5,515 nt of DNA. Origin: Sulfitobacter sp. (GTDB taxonomy: Bacteria > Pseudomonadota > Alphaproteobacteria > Rhodobacterales > Rhodobacteraceae). The DNA is taken from positions 1 to 5,515 of the forward strand of contig JAPKCR010000202.1 in the NCBI GenBank assembly GCA_026421135.1. Direction: 5' to 3'. Under the pieces are notes generated by a model. It saw only the letters and a program-made list of their open reading frames with translations. It made no database searches and had not been told where the DNA came from. Of the stretch, positions 1 through 5,515 are shown piece after piece; position 1 is the stretch's first letter; each line of letters opens with the position of its first letter. Position numbers and translations under genes: made by a program.

Positions 1-132
1 TCAACCATTTGAAATCAAAAAAGTTTACTGACCCTGCCCCCTCCAAACCAGAAACCTTTAGCGAATTCAGCAATGTAACAGGCAAACCTCACGCGTTCAC
101 AAGAAACGATGAAACCGACCCTTCCGTAACTG

Positions 133-2394
133 TTATGACGGCTTGGGTGACTCAACTGTCTGGAGGCGAAGATGGTCCATTACCGCTGCGCGCACGGACT
201 GATCCCCGCGTTCGCGCGCTTCGTAAATTACAGCGCGAACATCATTCAGGTTGGACCGCCGCAGCAAGCTTTTGACAGGGCCGATAGACGCCGGTCGCAT
301 TGACAGCGTTGTGATCCCAATCGCAGCAAAACAAAGCGCCTCAACAGGGCGACCTGCGTCTTCTCCGCAGAATGACAGCGGCGTGCCGGTTTCGCGACAC
401 CGCGCGACGATGCCTTCAAGGAACGTTAGAAAGCTAACATTCAACGTATCATACCGCCGACGAACCAATTCATTTTCACGGTCCGCCGCAAAAAAGAACT
501 GCTTCAAGTCGTTGCCGCCAATGGACAAAAACTCGACCTCTTCGAAAAACTTCTTGGGCGCGAATGCCAATGAAGGTGTCTCCAGCATCGCGCCAACTTC
601 AAGGTGCGACGGCAGTTTGTGGCCCAGACGCGCTTCGCGAGCCAATGTCTTGTCCATCTCGGCACGGGCAGCACGGTATTCTTCGAATTGCGCCACAAAG
701 GGGAACATCACCGACAACGGCCGGCCGTTCGCCGCACGGATCAACGCCTGCAACTGCATCCGCATGATACCGGGTTTATCCAACCCCACACGTATGGCAC
801 GCCACCCCAACGCCGGGTTCGGCTCATCATTGGGTTTCATATAGGGCAGTACTTTGTCAGACCCGATATCAAGTGTGCGAAACACGACACGCTTGCCGTT
901 CGCCGCATCTAACACACGGTTATAAAGCGCTGATAACTCTGATCTTCTTGGCATCTTGCTGCGCACAAGAAACTGCAGCTCGGTCCGGAACAAGCCAACT
1001 CCTTCGGCACCTGACCCGTCCAACGATGGCAGGTCCGCCATAAGGCCCGCGTTCATATGCAACCCAACGACAGTACCGCAAAGCGTTTCAGCCGGTTTGT
1101 CGCGGATCGAGGCATAGCGCTCTTGCGCCTCGGCCTGCATCGCGATTTTATCCCGAAACGCGGATGCCACGTTTTCATCCGGACGCAGATGCACGATGCC
1201 TTGTTCGCCATCCACCATGATCCGGTCGCCATTCAGTGCATCGTTGGTGATATGCTCGGCATGCACGATCAACGGAATGGCAAGGGCACGCGCAACGATT
1301 GCCGCGTGGCTACCAACTGACCCGCCCTCAAGAACGATACCGCGCAATGAGCGGCCATATTCCAGCAGTTCGGCGGGCCCAATGTTGCGTGCGACCAAGA
1401 TCGGGTTCACTGGCATTTCAGCGCCCGTGTCAGCCCCTTGGCCCGTCAAAATACGCAGCAGCCTGTTGCTCAGGTCATCCAGATCCGCCAGGCGTTCGCG
1501 AAGATACGCATCGCTCGCTTGCCCCATGCGTGTCCGCGCCAAGGATTGCTCTTTTTCGACAGCGGCCTCGGCAGACAAGCCACGGCTGATGTCCTCTTCC
1601 ATCCGACGCATCCAGCCTTTGGAATTTGCAAACATCCGGTAGGCTTCAAGCACCTGCCGCTGGTCCTTGTCGCCGCCCGCCATCGCCATCATCTGATCAA
1701 CGCTTACCCGCAGCTGATCAACAGCTTCATTCAGGCGTTCTGTTTCGCGGACCGGGTCATCTGCAATGGGGTTTGTAACGACAACACGCGGCTCGTGCAG
1801 CCAGACATGGCCATCTGCAACGCCTTCTTGACCAACCGTGCCGCGCACAAGAACCGGCTGACTGTGACGGGCAGACATCGCAGCCCCTTCACCGACAAAC
1901 GCGCCCAGTTCGGTCATTTCGGCCAGAACCATGGCGACAACCTCAAGGGCATACTCCTCGTCTGCGGAAAATACGCGTGCCGCCCTGGATTGGACAACCA
2001 GAACGCCAAGCATTTCGCCAACGCGCTGAACCGGAATACCTAGAAAGCTCGAGTAAATTTCTTCGCCCGTTTCCGGCATGAACCGGAATCCGGGTGCCTG
2101 CGGGGCATTGGGAGTATTCACGATCTGCTTGCGCTTCGCCACGCGCCCTACCAGACCTTCGCCCAGCTTCATCCGCGTTTCATGTACCGCGTCGGCCTTC
2201 AGACCTTCTGTGGCACACAGCTCAAGCGTGTCCTGATCGCGAAACAGATAGATCGAACACACTTCGCATCCCATAGACGTCGCAATAAGATGGGTAATCT
2301 TGTCCAGCCGCGCTTGGCCTGCGTCATCGCCTGCCATTGCATCGCGCAACCGCCCAAGCAACTTGCGACTTTCTGTTTCAAACCCGTCGGCCAT
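133..2394 (-). CDS. ptsP: Phosphoenolpyruvate-protein phosphotransferase, nitrogen PTS enzyme I (EI-Ntr)
   Basis: This cytoplasmic enzyme autophosphorylates from PEP and passes the phosphate to NPr and then EIIA-Ntr, a regulatory relay rather than a sugar-uptake system. The 753 residues show the full EI-Ntr layout: a GAF domain (about 25-160), the helical PEP-utiliser N-domain (about 180-310), the swivelling phosphohistidine domain with GGSVGSHAA (His363), and a C-terminal PEP-binding barrel (about 435-725). Barrel motifs include GVGLFRTE (465-472), FRTLDIGSDK (505-514), MLETPS with Glu605, GGNDL (626-630) and FCGEDAG with Cys676, the likely catalytic acid. All expected catalytic residues are present, so the enzyme looks active. 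The start is supported by GGAGGAG nine bases before ATG. In studied alphaproteobacteria the GAF domain binds glutamine and lowers autophosphorylation; the same is inferred here. The gene follows lysC by 160 bases on the same strand. The only oddity is Gly627 where the family signature usually has Ser or Thr. Confidence 0.96.
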   Translation of the reverse strand: MADGFETESRKLLGRLRDAMAGDDAGQARLDKITHLIATSMGCEVCSIYLFRDQDTLELCATEGLKADAVHETRMKLGEGLVGRVAKRKQIVNTPNAPQAPGFRFMPETGEEIYSSFLGIPVQRVGEMLGVLVVQSRAARVFSADEEYALEVVAMVLAEMTELGAFVGEGAAMSARHSQPVLVRGTVGQEGVADGHVWLHEPRVVVTNPIADDPVRETERLNEAVDQLRVSVDQMMAMAGGDKDQRQVLEAYRMFANSKGWMRRMEEDISRGLSAEAAVEKEQSLARTRMGQASDAYLRERLADLDDLSNRLLRILTGQGADTGAEMPVNPILVARNIGPAELLEYGRSLRGIVLEGGSVGSHAAIVARALAIPLIVHAEHITNDALNGDRIMVDGEQGIVHLRPDENVASAFRDKIAMQAEAQERYASIRDKPAETLCGTVVGLHMNAGLMADLPSLDGSGAEGVGLFRTELQFLVRSKMPRRSELSALYNRVLDAANGKRVVFRTLDIGSDKVLPYMKPNDEPNPALGWRAIRVGLDKPGIMRMQLQALIRAANGRPLSVMFPFVAQFEEYRAARAEMDKTLAREARLGHKLPSHLEVGAMLETPSLAFAPKKFFEEVEFLSIGGNDLKQFFFAADRENELVRRRYDTLNVSFLTFLEGIVARCRETGTPLSFCGEDAGRPVEALCFAAIGITTLSMRPASIGPVKSLLRRSNLNDVRAVIYEARERGDQSVRAAVMDHLRLQTVESPKPS

Positions 2395-2554
2395 GGTAAT
2401 TTTCTCCTCCGCAAGGCAAGCTTAGATCACAAGCCCCTCGGAAATGAAACGCCTGTTGTCACAAACGCTTATCCTTCAGCGCGTGTGCCGCGAAAAGACA
2501 CACCAGCCAAAAGTCTGCAAATATTTCGCCCCCGATCAAGGGGATGCATGCGTT
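2395..2554 (-). other. lysC-ptsP intergenic region
   Basis: This 160-base gap separates the lysC stop from the ptsP start. Just after the lysC stop there is a small hairpin with a 4-base stem (CCCC/GGGG, 2530-2533 with 2540-2543, loop of six). An AT-rich palindrome, AAATATTT (2519-2526), follows. Neither has a T-run behind it, so I do not call a terminator. I found no convincing -35/-10 pair for ptsP. Read-through from lysC into ptsP is possible but not shown; the gap is long enough for a separate promoter. Confidence 0.4.
2404..2410 (-). promoter_or_regulatory. Ribosome binding site of ptsP
   Basis: Read on the minus strand this is GGAGGAG, nine bases before the ATG at 2394. It fixes the ptsP start and matches the expected N-terminal length before the GAF domain. 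Confidence 0.75.
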
Positions 2555-3043
2555 TTATGCAGCTTTGTCCAGCTCGAACGCATCGTGCAGCGCCTGAACG
2601 GCCAGTTCCATGTATTTGCGGTCAATCAGAACCGAAATTTTGATCTCGGACGTTGTGATAACCTTGATATTGATGCCCTCGTTAGACAGCACCTTAAACA
2701 TCTTGGCCGCGACGCCTGTGTGGCTGCGCATGCCGATGCCAACGACCGAAACCTTGGCTACATCCGTATCGGCGATCAAGTCGTGAAAATTGATGATTCC
2801 GGATTGCTTGGCATCGTCCATTGCTTTCTCAGCGCGCTTTGTCTGATCAACGGGGCAAGACCATGTCATATCAGTACGACCTTCCTCCGAGATGTTCTGA
2901 ACGATCATGTCAACGTTCACCCCACCATCGCTGAGGGCCGTAAAAATCGCCGCTGCGATGCCCGGACGGTCCGCCACGGACACAAGAGTCATCTTGGCTT
3001 CGTCACGCGAAAACGCGATCCCCGATACAACATTACTTTCCAT
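2555..3043 (-). CDS. Probable in-frame beta subunit of aspartokinase from an internal start
   Basis: Met251 of LysC is preceded on the minus strand by AGGAGG and a five-base AT-rich spacer, close to an ideal start context. Initiation here would give 162 residues containing only the two ACT domains and none of the kinase core. Alpha2beta2 aspartokinases of Bacillus subtilis and Corynebacterium glutamicum make such a beta subunit from an in-frame internal start at the same place, in the linker between kinase and first ACT domain. The beta chain supplies regulatory ACT domains for effector binding. The caveat is that the ribosome site is built from glutamate codons (Glu247-Glu249) and could be coincidental. 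Confidence 0.55.
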   Translation of the reverse strand: MESNVVSGIAFSRDEAKMTLVSVADRPGIAAAIFTALSDGGVNVDMIVQNISEEGRTDMTWSCPVDQTKRAEKAMDDAKQSGIINFHDLIADTDVAKVSVVGIGMRSHTGVAAKMFKVLSNEGINIKVITTSEIKISVLIDRKYMELAVQALHDAFELDKAA

Positions 3044-3793
3044 AATTTCCTCCTCAGCGCAGACCAGCGTTCCAGCTTCGTCCGATTGTTCCTCAAAACT
3101 GCTTAGCACGCGCAACTTGACCTTATAGCGCATTGCCAATTCGACCGACCGGGTTTGCAACACCTTCGCCCCAAGCGATGCAAGCTCCAGCATTTCTTCA
3201 AATGCGATCTTGTCAAGTTTGCGCGCCTTGGCGCTGACACGCGGGTCAGTGGTATAAACCCCGTCCACATCAGTATAAATATCACAACGCTCGGCCTCGA
3301 ACGCCGCAGCAAAGGCAACAGCCGTTGTGTCAGACCCACCGCGCCCCAGCGTGGTGATCCGTCCTTCGGGGCTGACACCCTGAAAACCGGCAACCACCGC
3401 GACCTTCATACCTTCGCCGAACTTTGCCATGATGTTGGCGGGTGGGATATCTTCGATGCGGGCCGACGAATGCGCCGAGGTCGTCTTGACCGGCACCTGC
3501 CACCCTTGCCAACTGCGCGCAGGAATTTCCATCTCTTGCAACGTGAGGGCCATCAACCCTGCAGTGACATTCTCGCCGCTCGAAACCACCGCGTCATACT
3601 CGCGGGCATCATACAACGGCGACGTCTCGTTCACCCAGCCGACCAGCTCATTCGTCTTGCCGGACATGGCCGATACGATCACGATCACATCATAACCTTT
3701 GGACACCTCGACCCCCACGCGCTTGGCGGCGCGGCGGATACGGTCCAATGTGGCAACTGATGTGCCACCAAATTTCATCACCAGAACAGGCAT
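2555..3793 (-). CDS. lysC: Aspartate kinase (aspartokinase), catalytic plus two ACT domains
   Basis: The enzyme phosphorylates aspartate with ATP to 4-aspartyl phosphate, the first step toward lysine, threonine, methionine and diaminopimelate; it is cytoplasmic. The 412 residues begin with the amino-acid-kinase fold: KFGGTS (7-12), SSGE (71-74), GFQG (136-139), GRGGSDTTA (150-158) and DIYTDVDGVYTTDPR (171-185). Two ACT domains follow (about 268-340 and 347-405). Length and layout match single-function two-ACT aspartokinases of the Corynebacterium/Bacillus LysC type, with no fused homoserine dehydrogenase. Ser302, Thr307, Thr310, Thr381 and Ser382 align, by eye and from memory, with residues known to be needed for lysine plus threonine feedback inhibition in C. 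glutamicum, so concerted inhibition is likely. The start ATG has only a close, imperfect GGGGGA upstream (three-base spacer). A much stronger ribosome site lies inside the gene before codon 251. The upstream gap to the SDR gene is 152 bases; ptsP follows. Confidence 0.97.
   Translation of the reverse strand: MPVLVMKFGGTSVATLDRIRRAAKRVGVEVSKGYDVIVIVSAMSGKTNELVGWVNETSPLYDAREYDAVVSSGENVTAGLMALTLQEMEIPARSWQGWQVPVKTTSAHSSARIEDIPPANIMAKFGEGMKVAVVAGFQGVSPEGRITTLGRGGSDTTAVAFAAAFEAERCDIYTDVDGVYTTDPRVSAKARKLDKIAFEEMLELASLGAKVLQTRSVELAMRYKVKLRVLSSFEEQSDEAGTLVCAEEEIMESNVVSGIAFSRDEAKMTLVSVADRPGIAAAIFTALSDGGVNVDMIVQNISEEGRTDMTWSCPVDQTKRAEKAMDDAKQSGIINFHDLIADTDVAKVSVVGIGMRSHTGVAAKMFKVLSNEGINIKVITTSEIKISVLIDRKYMELAVQALHDAFELDKAA
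3049..3054 (-). promoter_or_regulatory. Internal ribosome binding site within lysC
   Basis: The minus strand reads AGGAGG, then AAATT, then ATG (3043-3041). It is a better match to the anti-Shine-Dalgarno sequence than the site in front of lysC itself. Its location between the kinase and ACT domains is what makes it credible. Confidence 0.55.
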
Positions 3794-3879
3794 AGGTCCC
3801 CCGTTGCAAAACTCCGGCGCGGTTTACGCGCAAGCGCCTGCCTTAGCAAGCCCACGCAGCCCCATCCTTCTCTGGCTTG

Positions 3880-3885
3880 ATAATA
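3880..3885 (-). promoter_or_regulatory. Possible -10 element for lysC
   Basis: The minus strand reads TATTAT, one mismatch from TATAAT, about 87 bases before the lysC ATG and within the only sizeable gap upstream. The -35 position about 17 bases earlier (GGGCAC) does not resemble TTGACA. If the promoter is real it may depend on an activator, or the match may be chance. Confidence 0.2.
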
Positions 3886-3894
3886 TCTTGGGGT

Positions 3895-3924
3895 GTCTGG
3901 CAGTGCCCCGACGCTGTGCCAGAC
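3895..3924. repeat. Perfect 8-base inverted repeat upstream of lysC
   Basis: GTCTGGCA (3895-3902) and TGCCAGAC (3917-3924) are exact reverse complements separated by 14 bases. The arm centres are 22 bases apart, about two helical turns, which suits a dimeric DNA-binding protein. As RNA on the minus strand it could also form a stem-loop after the SDR stop. No T-run follows, so it is not a classical intrinsic terminator. A competing 4-base pairing, GGGG (3890-3893) with CCCC (3906-3909), overlaps one arm. Confidence 0.45.
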
Positions 3925-3927
3925 GAT

Positions 3928-3945
3928 CCGAACCGCCAAGTTCGG
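3928..3945 (-). repeat. Small hairpin directly after the SDR stop codon
   Basis: CCGAAC (3928-3933) and GTTCGG (3940-3945) are exact reverse complements around a six-base loop, starting at the base after the SDR stop. It is three bases from the larger inverted repeat, so the SDR transcript would end in two adjacent stem-loops. They may protect the 3' end or help Rho-dependent termination; this is inference, since no U-tract is present. Confidence 0.4.
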
Positions 3946-4590
3946 CTAAAACGGATGCGCACGCCCATCCCATGTCTCAAAACAGCCGGTGGTCTCGATG
4001 GACAAGGCCTCGAACCGCTGCGCAAGGCCGGTCACCGCCTCATCCACTGTGATCGCCGCCGAATTGCCGCCCATGTCCGTTTGAACCCAACCGGGGTGAT
4101 AAATCCCCACAGCGATCCCCTCGGCTTTTAGGTCCGTCGCGATGTTGCGGCCCAAATTCAACACCGCCGCTTTCGACGCGCGATAGATATAGCTGCCGCC
4201 GGGGGCCAATTCCGAGGAAGCCATTTGGGAAGAAATAATCGCGATCTTGGGTGAATTGGCACGCCGAAGATGCGGCAGCATCGCTTGAATTGTCAGGAAG
4301 ACCCCCGTCACATTGGTCGCGAAACTGTGTGCCCAAATATCCGCGCCATATCCGTCATCAAACTTGTCGCCTTTGTCCAGATACACCCCGGCATTGCAAA
4401 CCAGCAGGTCAAGCGCACGATCACCCAGCTTTTCCGCCATGGCGGTGTGATCTTCGGGATGTGTTACATCCAGCTGAATGTCTGCCATCGCCGAGCGTCC
4501 GGTACCAAACACCACTTCGCCCTTGGCCTTGTATAGCGCCGCCAGCCCCGCGCCGATACCGCGGCTCGCACCCGTAATCAGAACTGTCAT
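3946..4590 (-). CDS. Short-chain dehydrogenase/reductase (SDR), CsgA/sniffer-like
   Basis: This is a predicted cytoplasmic NAD(P)-dependent oxidoreductase of unknown substrate. The 214 residues show the classical SDR signatures: TGASRGIG (6-13) for cofactor binding, NAG (66-68), Asn93, catalytic Ser120 in IISSQ, and YRASK with Tyr136 and Lys140. HPGWVQTDMGG (165-175) is typical of the C-factor (CsgA)/sniffer-type carbonyl reductase branch. It is shorter than the usual 250-residue classical SDR, as in that branch. Arg32 follows the glycine motif strand (GTGR), which may favour NADPH, but this is a guess. The start has AGGA nine bases upstream. It lies 46 bases after the DUF1178 gene and 152 before lysC, so it may share a transcript with the former. 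Nothing ties its chemistry to aspartate metabolism. Confidence 0.92.
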   Translation of the reverse strand: MTVLITGASRGIGAGLAALYKAKGEVVFGTGRSAMADIQLDVTHPEDHTAMAEKLGDRALDLLVCNAGVYLDKGDKFDDGYGADIWAHSFATNVTGVFLTIQAMLPHLRRANSPKIAIISSQMASSELAPGGSYIYRASKAAVLNLGRNIATDLKAEGIAVGIYHPGWVQTDMGGNSAAITVDEAVTGLAQRFEALSIETTGCFETWDGRAHPF

Positions 4591-4636
4591 GTTTCGGTTT
4601 CCTTTTGCCGCGCAACTGTCGCCCTGACGGGCCAGT

Positions 4637-5092
4637 CTATTGCGTTGATCTTTTTGGGCGAAAGGGCAGCGGCATCAATTGCACGCCTTCCTCGGCCAGC
4701 TCTCTGGCCTGATCCAGCCGTGCTTCGCCATAAATAGACCGCTCAGGCTTTTCGCCTGAATGCATCGCGCGGGCTTCTTTGACGAAGTCAGCACCGACAT
4801 AATCCGACGATGCCTCAACTTTCTTGCGCAAAGCACTGATGGCTATTTCGATCTCGCTTTTAGGTTCCGAAAGCACCGGAACCGGCGCGTCGCCTGTCGC
4901 CTTTGGCTCTGCAACAACAGCTGCTTTTCCGGTGGAAACTCGCGGTGCCATCATGCTTTTTGTGACCTCGAATGATCCGCAAATTGCGCAACTGATATGT
5001 CCTGCCTGCGCCAGCGCATCAAATGCGGCTGCCGATTTGAACCAGCTATCAAAGCGGTGGTCCTGGTCACATTTTAAGGTAAATTGGATCAT
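4637..5092 (-). CDS. DUF1178 family protein
   Basis: This is a conserved proteobacterial protein of unknown function. Starting at the ATG at 5092 it has 151 residues and begins MIQFTLKC, which fits the family's usual opening. An upstream in-frame ATG at 5134 would add 14 residues unlike the family, and GAGGG four bases before 5092 supports the shorter form. The N-terminal part has Cys8, His12, Cys35 and Cys38 (C-x3-H and C-x2-C), a likely small zinc-binding site, followed by MMAP (47-50). A variable Ala/Pro/Glu-rich linker (about 53-80) leads to a conserved C-terminal part with YVGADFVKEARAMHSGE (98-114), IYGEA (120-124) and EEGVQLMPLPF (134-144). No signal peptide or membrane segment is seen, so it is probably cytoplasmic. 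It sits 77 bases after the NUDIX gene. Family membership is confident; function is unknown. Confidence 0.9.
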   Translation of the reverse strand: MIQFTLKCDQDHRFDSWFKSAAAFDALAQAGHISCAICGSFEVTKSMMAPRVSTGKAAVVAEPKATGDAPVPVLSEPKSEIEIAISALRKKVEASSDYVGADFVKEARAMHSGEKPERSIYGEARLDQARELAEEGVQLMPLPFRPKRSTQ

Positions 5093-5143
5093 CTTACCCT
5101 CAGCTTGCCCTTTTCGGTCAGCGTAAACAATCAACTCTTATAT

Positions 5144-5185
5144 AAAAAATGGTGCGTTTGCCCGCTGATTCAAGCATCAGGCGGG
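5144..5185 (-). terminator. Imperfect terminator-like hairpin at the end of the NUDIX gene
   Basis: On the minus strand a stem forms between CCCGC plus TGAT (5185-5176, one bulged C at 5180) and ATCA plus GCGGG (5169-5161), with a six-base loop. The loop contains the NUDIX stop codon (5172-5170). A run of six T follows at 5149-5144, but 11 bases after the stem rather than directly, so termination efficiency is doubtful. The AT-rich stretch could instead belong to a promoter for the DUF1178 gene. Confidence 0.3.
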
Positions 5186-5515
5186 TCGGAGCGCGGGTCA
5201 AAATCCCGGATTATCCGCCGCAACTCAGGCTCTCTTACCATTTTCATCGCCTTTTTACGCGACACCCATTTGCGCCGCCGCTGTCCGGATTCAGGGTATT
5301 TTTTGGCCTTTGCCTTTACCTCAACCGGATACAACAATGCGAGGACGGGTAATACTGAATCCTCACCCATTTCTTTTGCATAGGAATAGACCCCCAGGCA
5401 GCCCCCTGTCACACGTCCACGCACGCCCGCTTCTTCCCAGGCTTCTTGCAAGGCCGCAGCTTCGGGTGTCTTGGCGTGCATCGGCCAGCCTTTGGGCATG
5501 ATCCAGCGTTTCGAC
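5170..5515 (-). CDS. NUDIX hydrolase, N-terminus cut by window edge
   Basis: NUDIX proteins hydrolyse nucleoside diphosphates linked to another group, often for metabolite clean-up; this substrate is unknown. The frame is open through the right edge, so 114 C-terminal residues are visible and the true start lies outside. A Met at 5499 is internal, because SKRWI precedes it and RWI-PKGWP is a family core strand. The NUDIX box reads GWPMHAKTPEAAALQEAWEE followed by AGV. It retains the metal-binding EExG core, but Lys replaces the first Glu and Gln replaces the Arg of the G-x5-E-x7-REUxEExGU consensus. The visible part resembles the diphosphoinositol/diadenosine polyphosphate hydrolase-like (MutT/NUDT3-type) PKGWP subgroup common in alphaproteobacteria. 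The C-terminus is basic, then acidic (DFDPRSDPPDA). It is the most upstream gene seen, 77 bases before the DUF1178 start. Confidence 0.88.
   Translation of the reverse strand, partial: SKRWIMPKGWPMHAKTPEAAALQEAWEEAGVRGRVTGGCLGVYSYAKEMGEDSVLPVLALLYPVEVKAKAKKYPESGQRRRKWVSRKKAMKMVREPELRRIIRDFDPRSDPPDA

Noticed and set aside
1..8. A minus-strand ATG at position 8 that could open the next gene downstream of ptsP
   Set aside because: Only two complete codons are visible, and the nearest purine-rich stretch (GGAGG near 40-44) is about 30 bases away, too far to serve as its ribosome site.
1..132. Search for a ptsP terminator
   Set aside because: A T-run on the minus strand (near 16-21) has no adequate stem in front of it, and the ACGCGT palindrome (near 92-97) does not extend. 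No terminator is called.
9..275. Plus-strand open frame of 88 codons running from the left edge into ptsP
   Set aside because: More than half overlaps the 3' end of ptsP on the other strand, no ribosome site is visible within the window, and the translation resembles nothing I recognise.
1438..2043. Plus-strand open frame of about 200 codons antisense to ptsP, with another at 251-844
   Set aside because: Both lie wholly inside the well-supported ptsP gene, show no recognisable motif, and are rich in residues typical of antisense translation of GC-rich genes.
2444..3760. Plus-strand open frames at 2444-3106 and 3155-3760 antisense to lysC
   Set aside because: The lysC frame carries every aspartokinase motif across this span. 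The plus-strand translations have low-complexity His/Arg/Cys-rich content and no family resemblance.
3794..3945. Lysine riboswitch upstream of lysC
   Set aside because: The 152-base gap lacks the long multi-helix architecture and conserved junction of the lysine riboswitch, which is also not expected in this lineage.
5093..5134. Longer DUF1178 protein starting at 5134
   Set aside because: The extra 14 residues do not match the family, whose members begin close to the MIQFTLKC segment, and the ribosome site fits the 5092 start better.

Overview
The window looks like ordinary chromosome from an alphaproteobacterium, most likely a Rhodobacterales (Roseobacter-group) species. The basis is protein style only: a GAF-containing nitrogen-PTS enzyme I, a two-ACT aspartokinase, a DUF1178 protein and a PKGWP-type NUDIX protein, all in moderately GC-rich DNA. 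No species can be named from this.

All five genes lie on the minus strand, so transcription runs from high to low coordinates: a NUDIX hydrolase cut by the right edge (5170-5515), a DUF1178 zinc-ribbon-like protein (4637-5092), a short-chain dehydrogenase (3946-4590), aspartokinase lysC (2555-3793) and ptsP (133-2394). Gaps are 46 to 160 bases. Positions 1-132 lie downstream of ptsP; no gene or clear terminator is visible there. Long plus-strand open frames lie antisense to ptsP and lysC and are treated as shadows.

Functionally, LysC commits aspartate to lysine, threonine, methionine and diaminopimelate synthesis. PtsP is the first phosphotransferase of the regulatory PTS-Ntr, whose GAF domain senses nitrogen status (glutamine) in studied alphaproteobacteria. 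Their adjacency places an amino-acid biosynthetic entry point beside a nitrogen-state sensor. The other three genes look like housekeeping or poorly characterised metabolic genes.

I see no mobile element, CRISPR array, RNA gene or obviously new system. The most informative non-obvious signal is a near-ideal ribosome binding site inside lysC (AGGAGG, 5 bases, ATG at 3043). It lies exactly where the separate beta (ACT) subunit begins in alpha2beta2 aspartokinases, so the gene probably makes two in-frame products. Next is the 152-base gap before lysC, which holds two adjacent inverted repeats and a possible -10 element.
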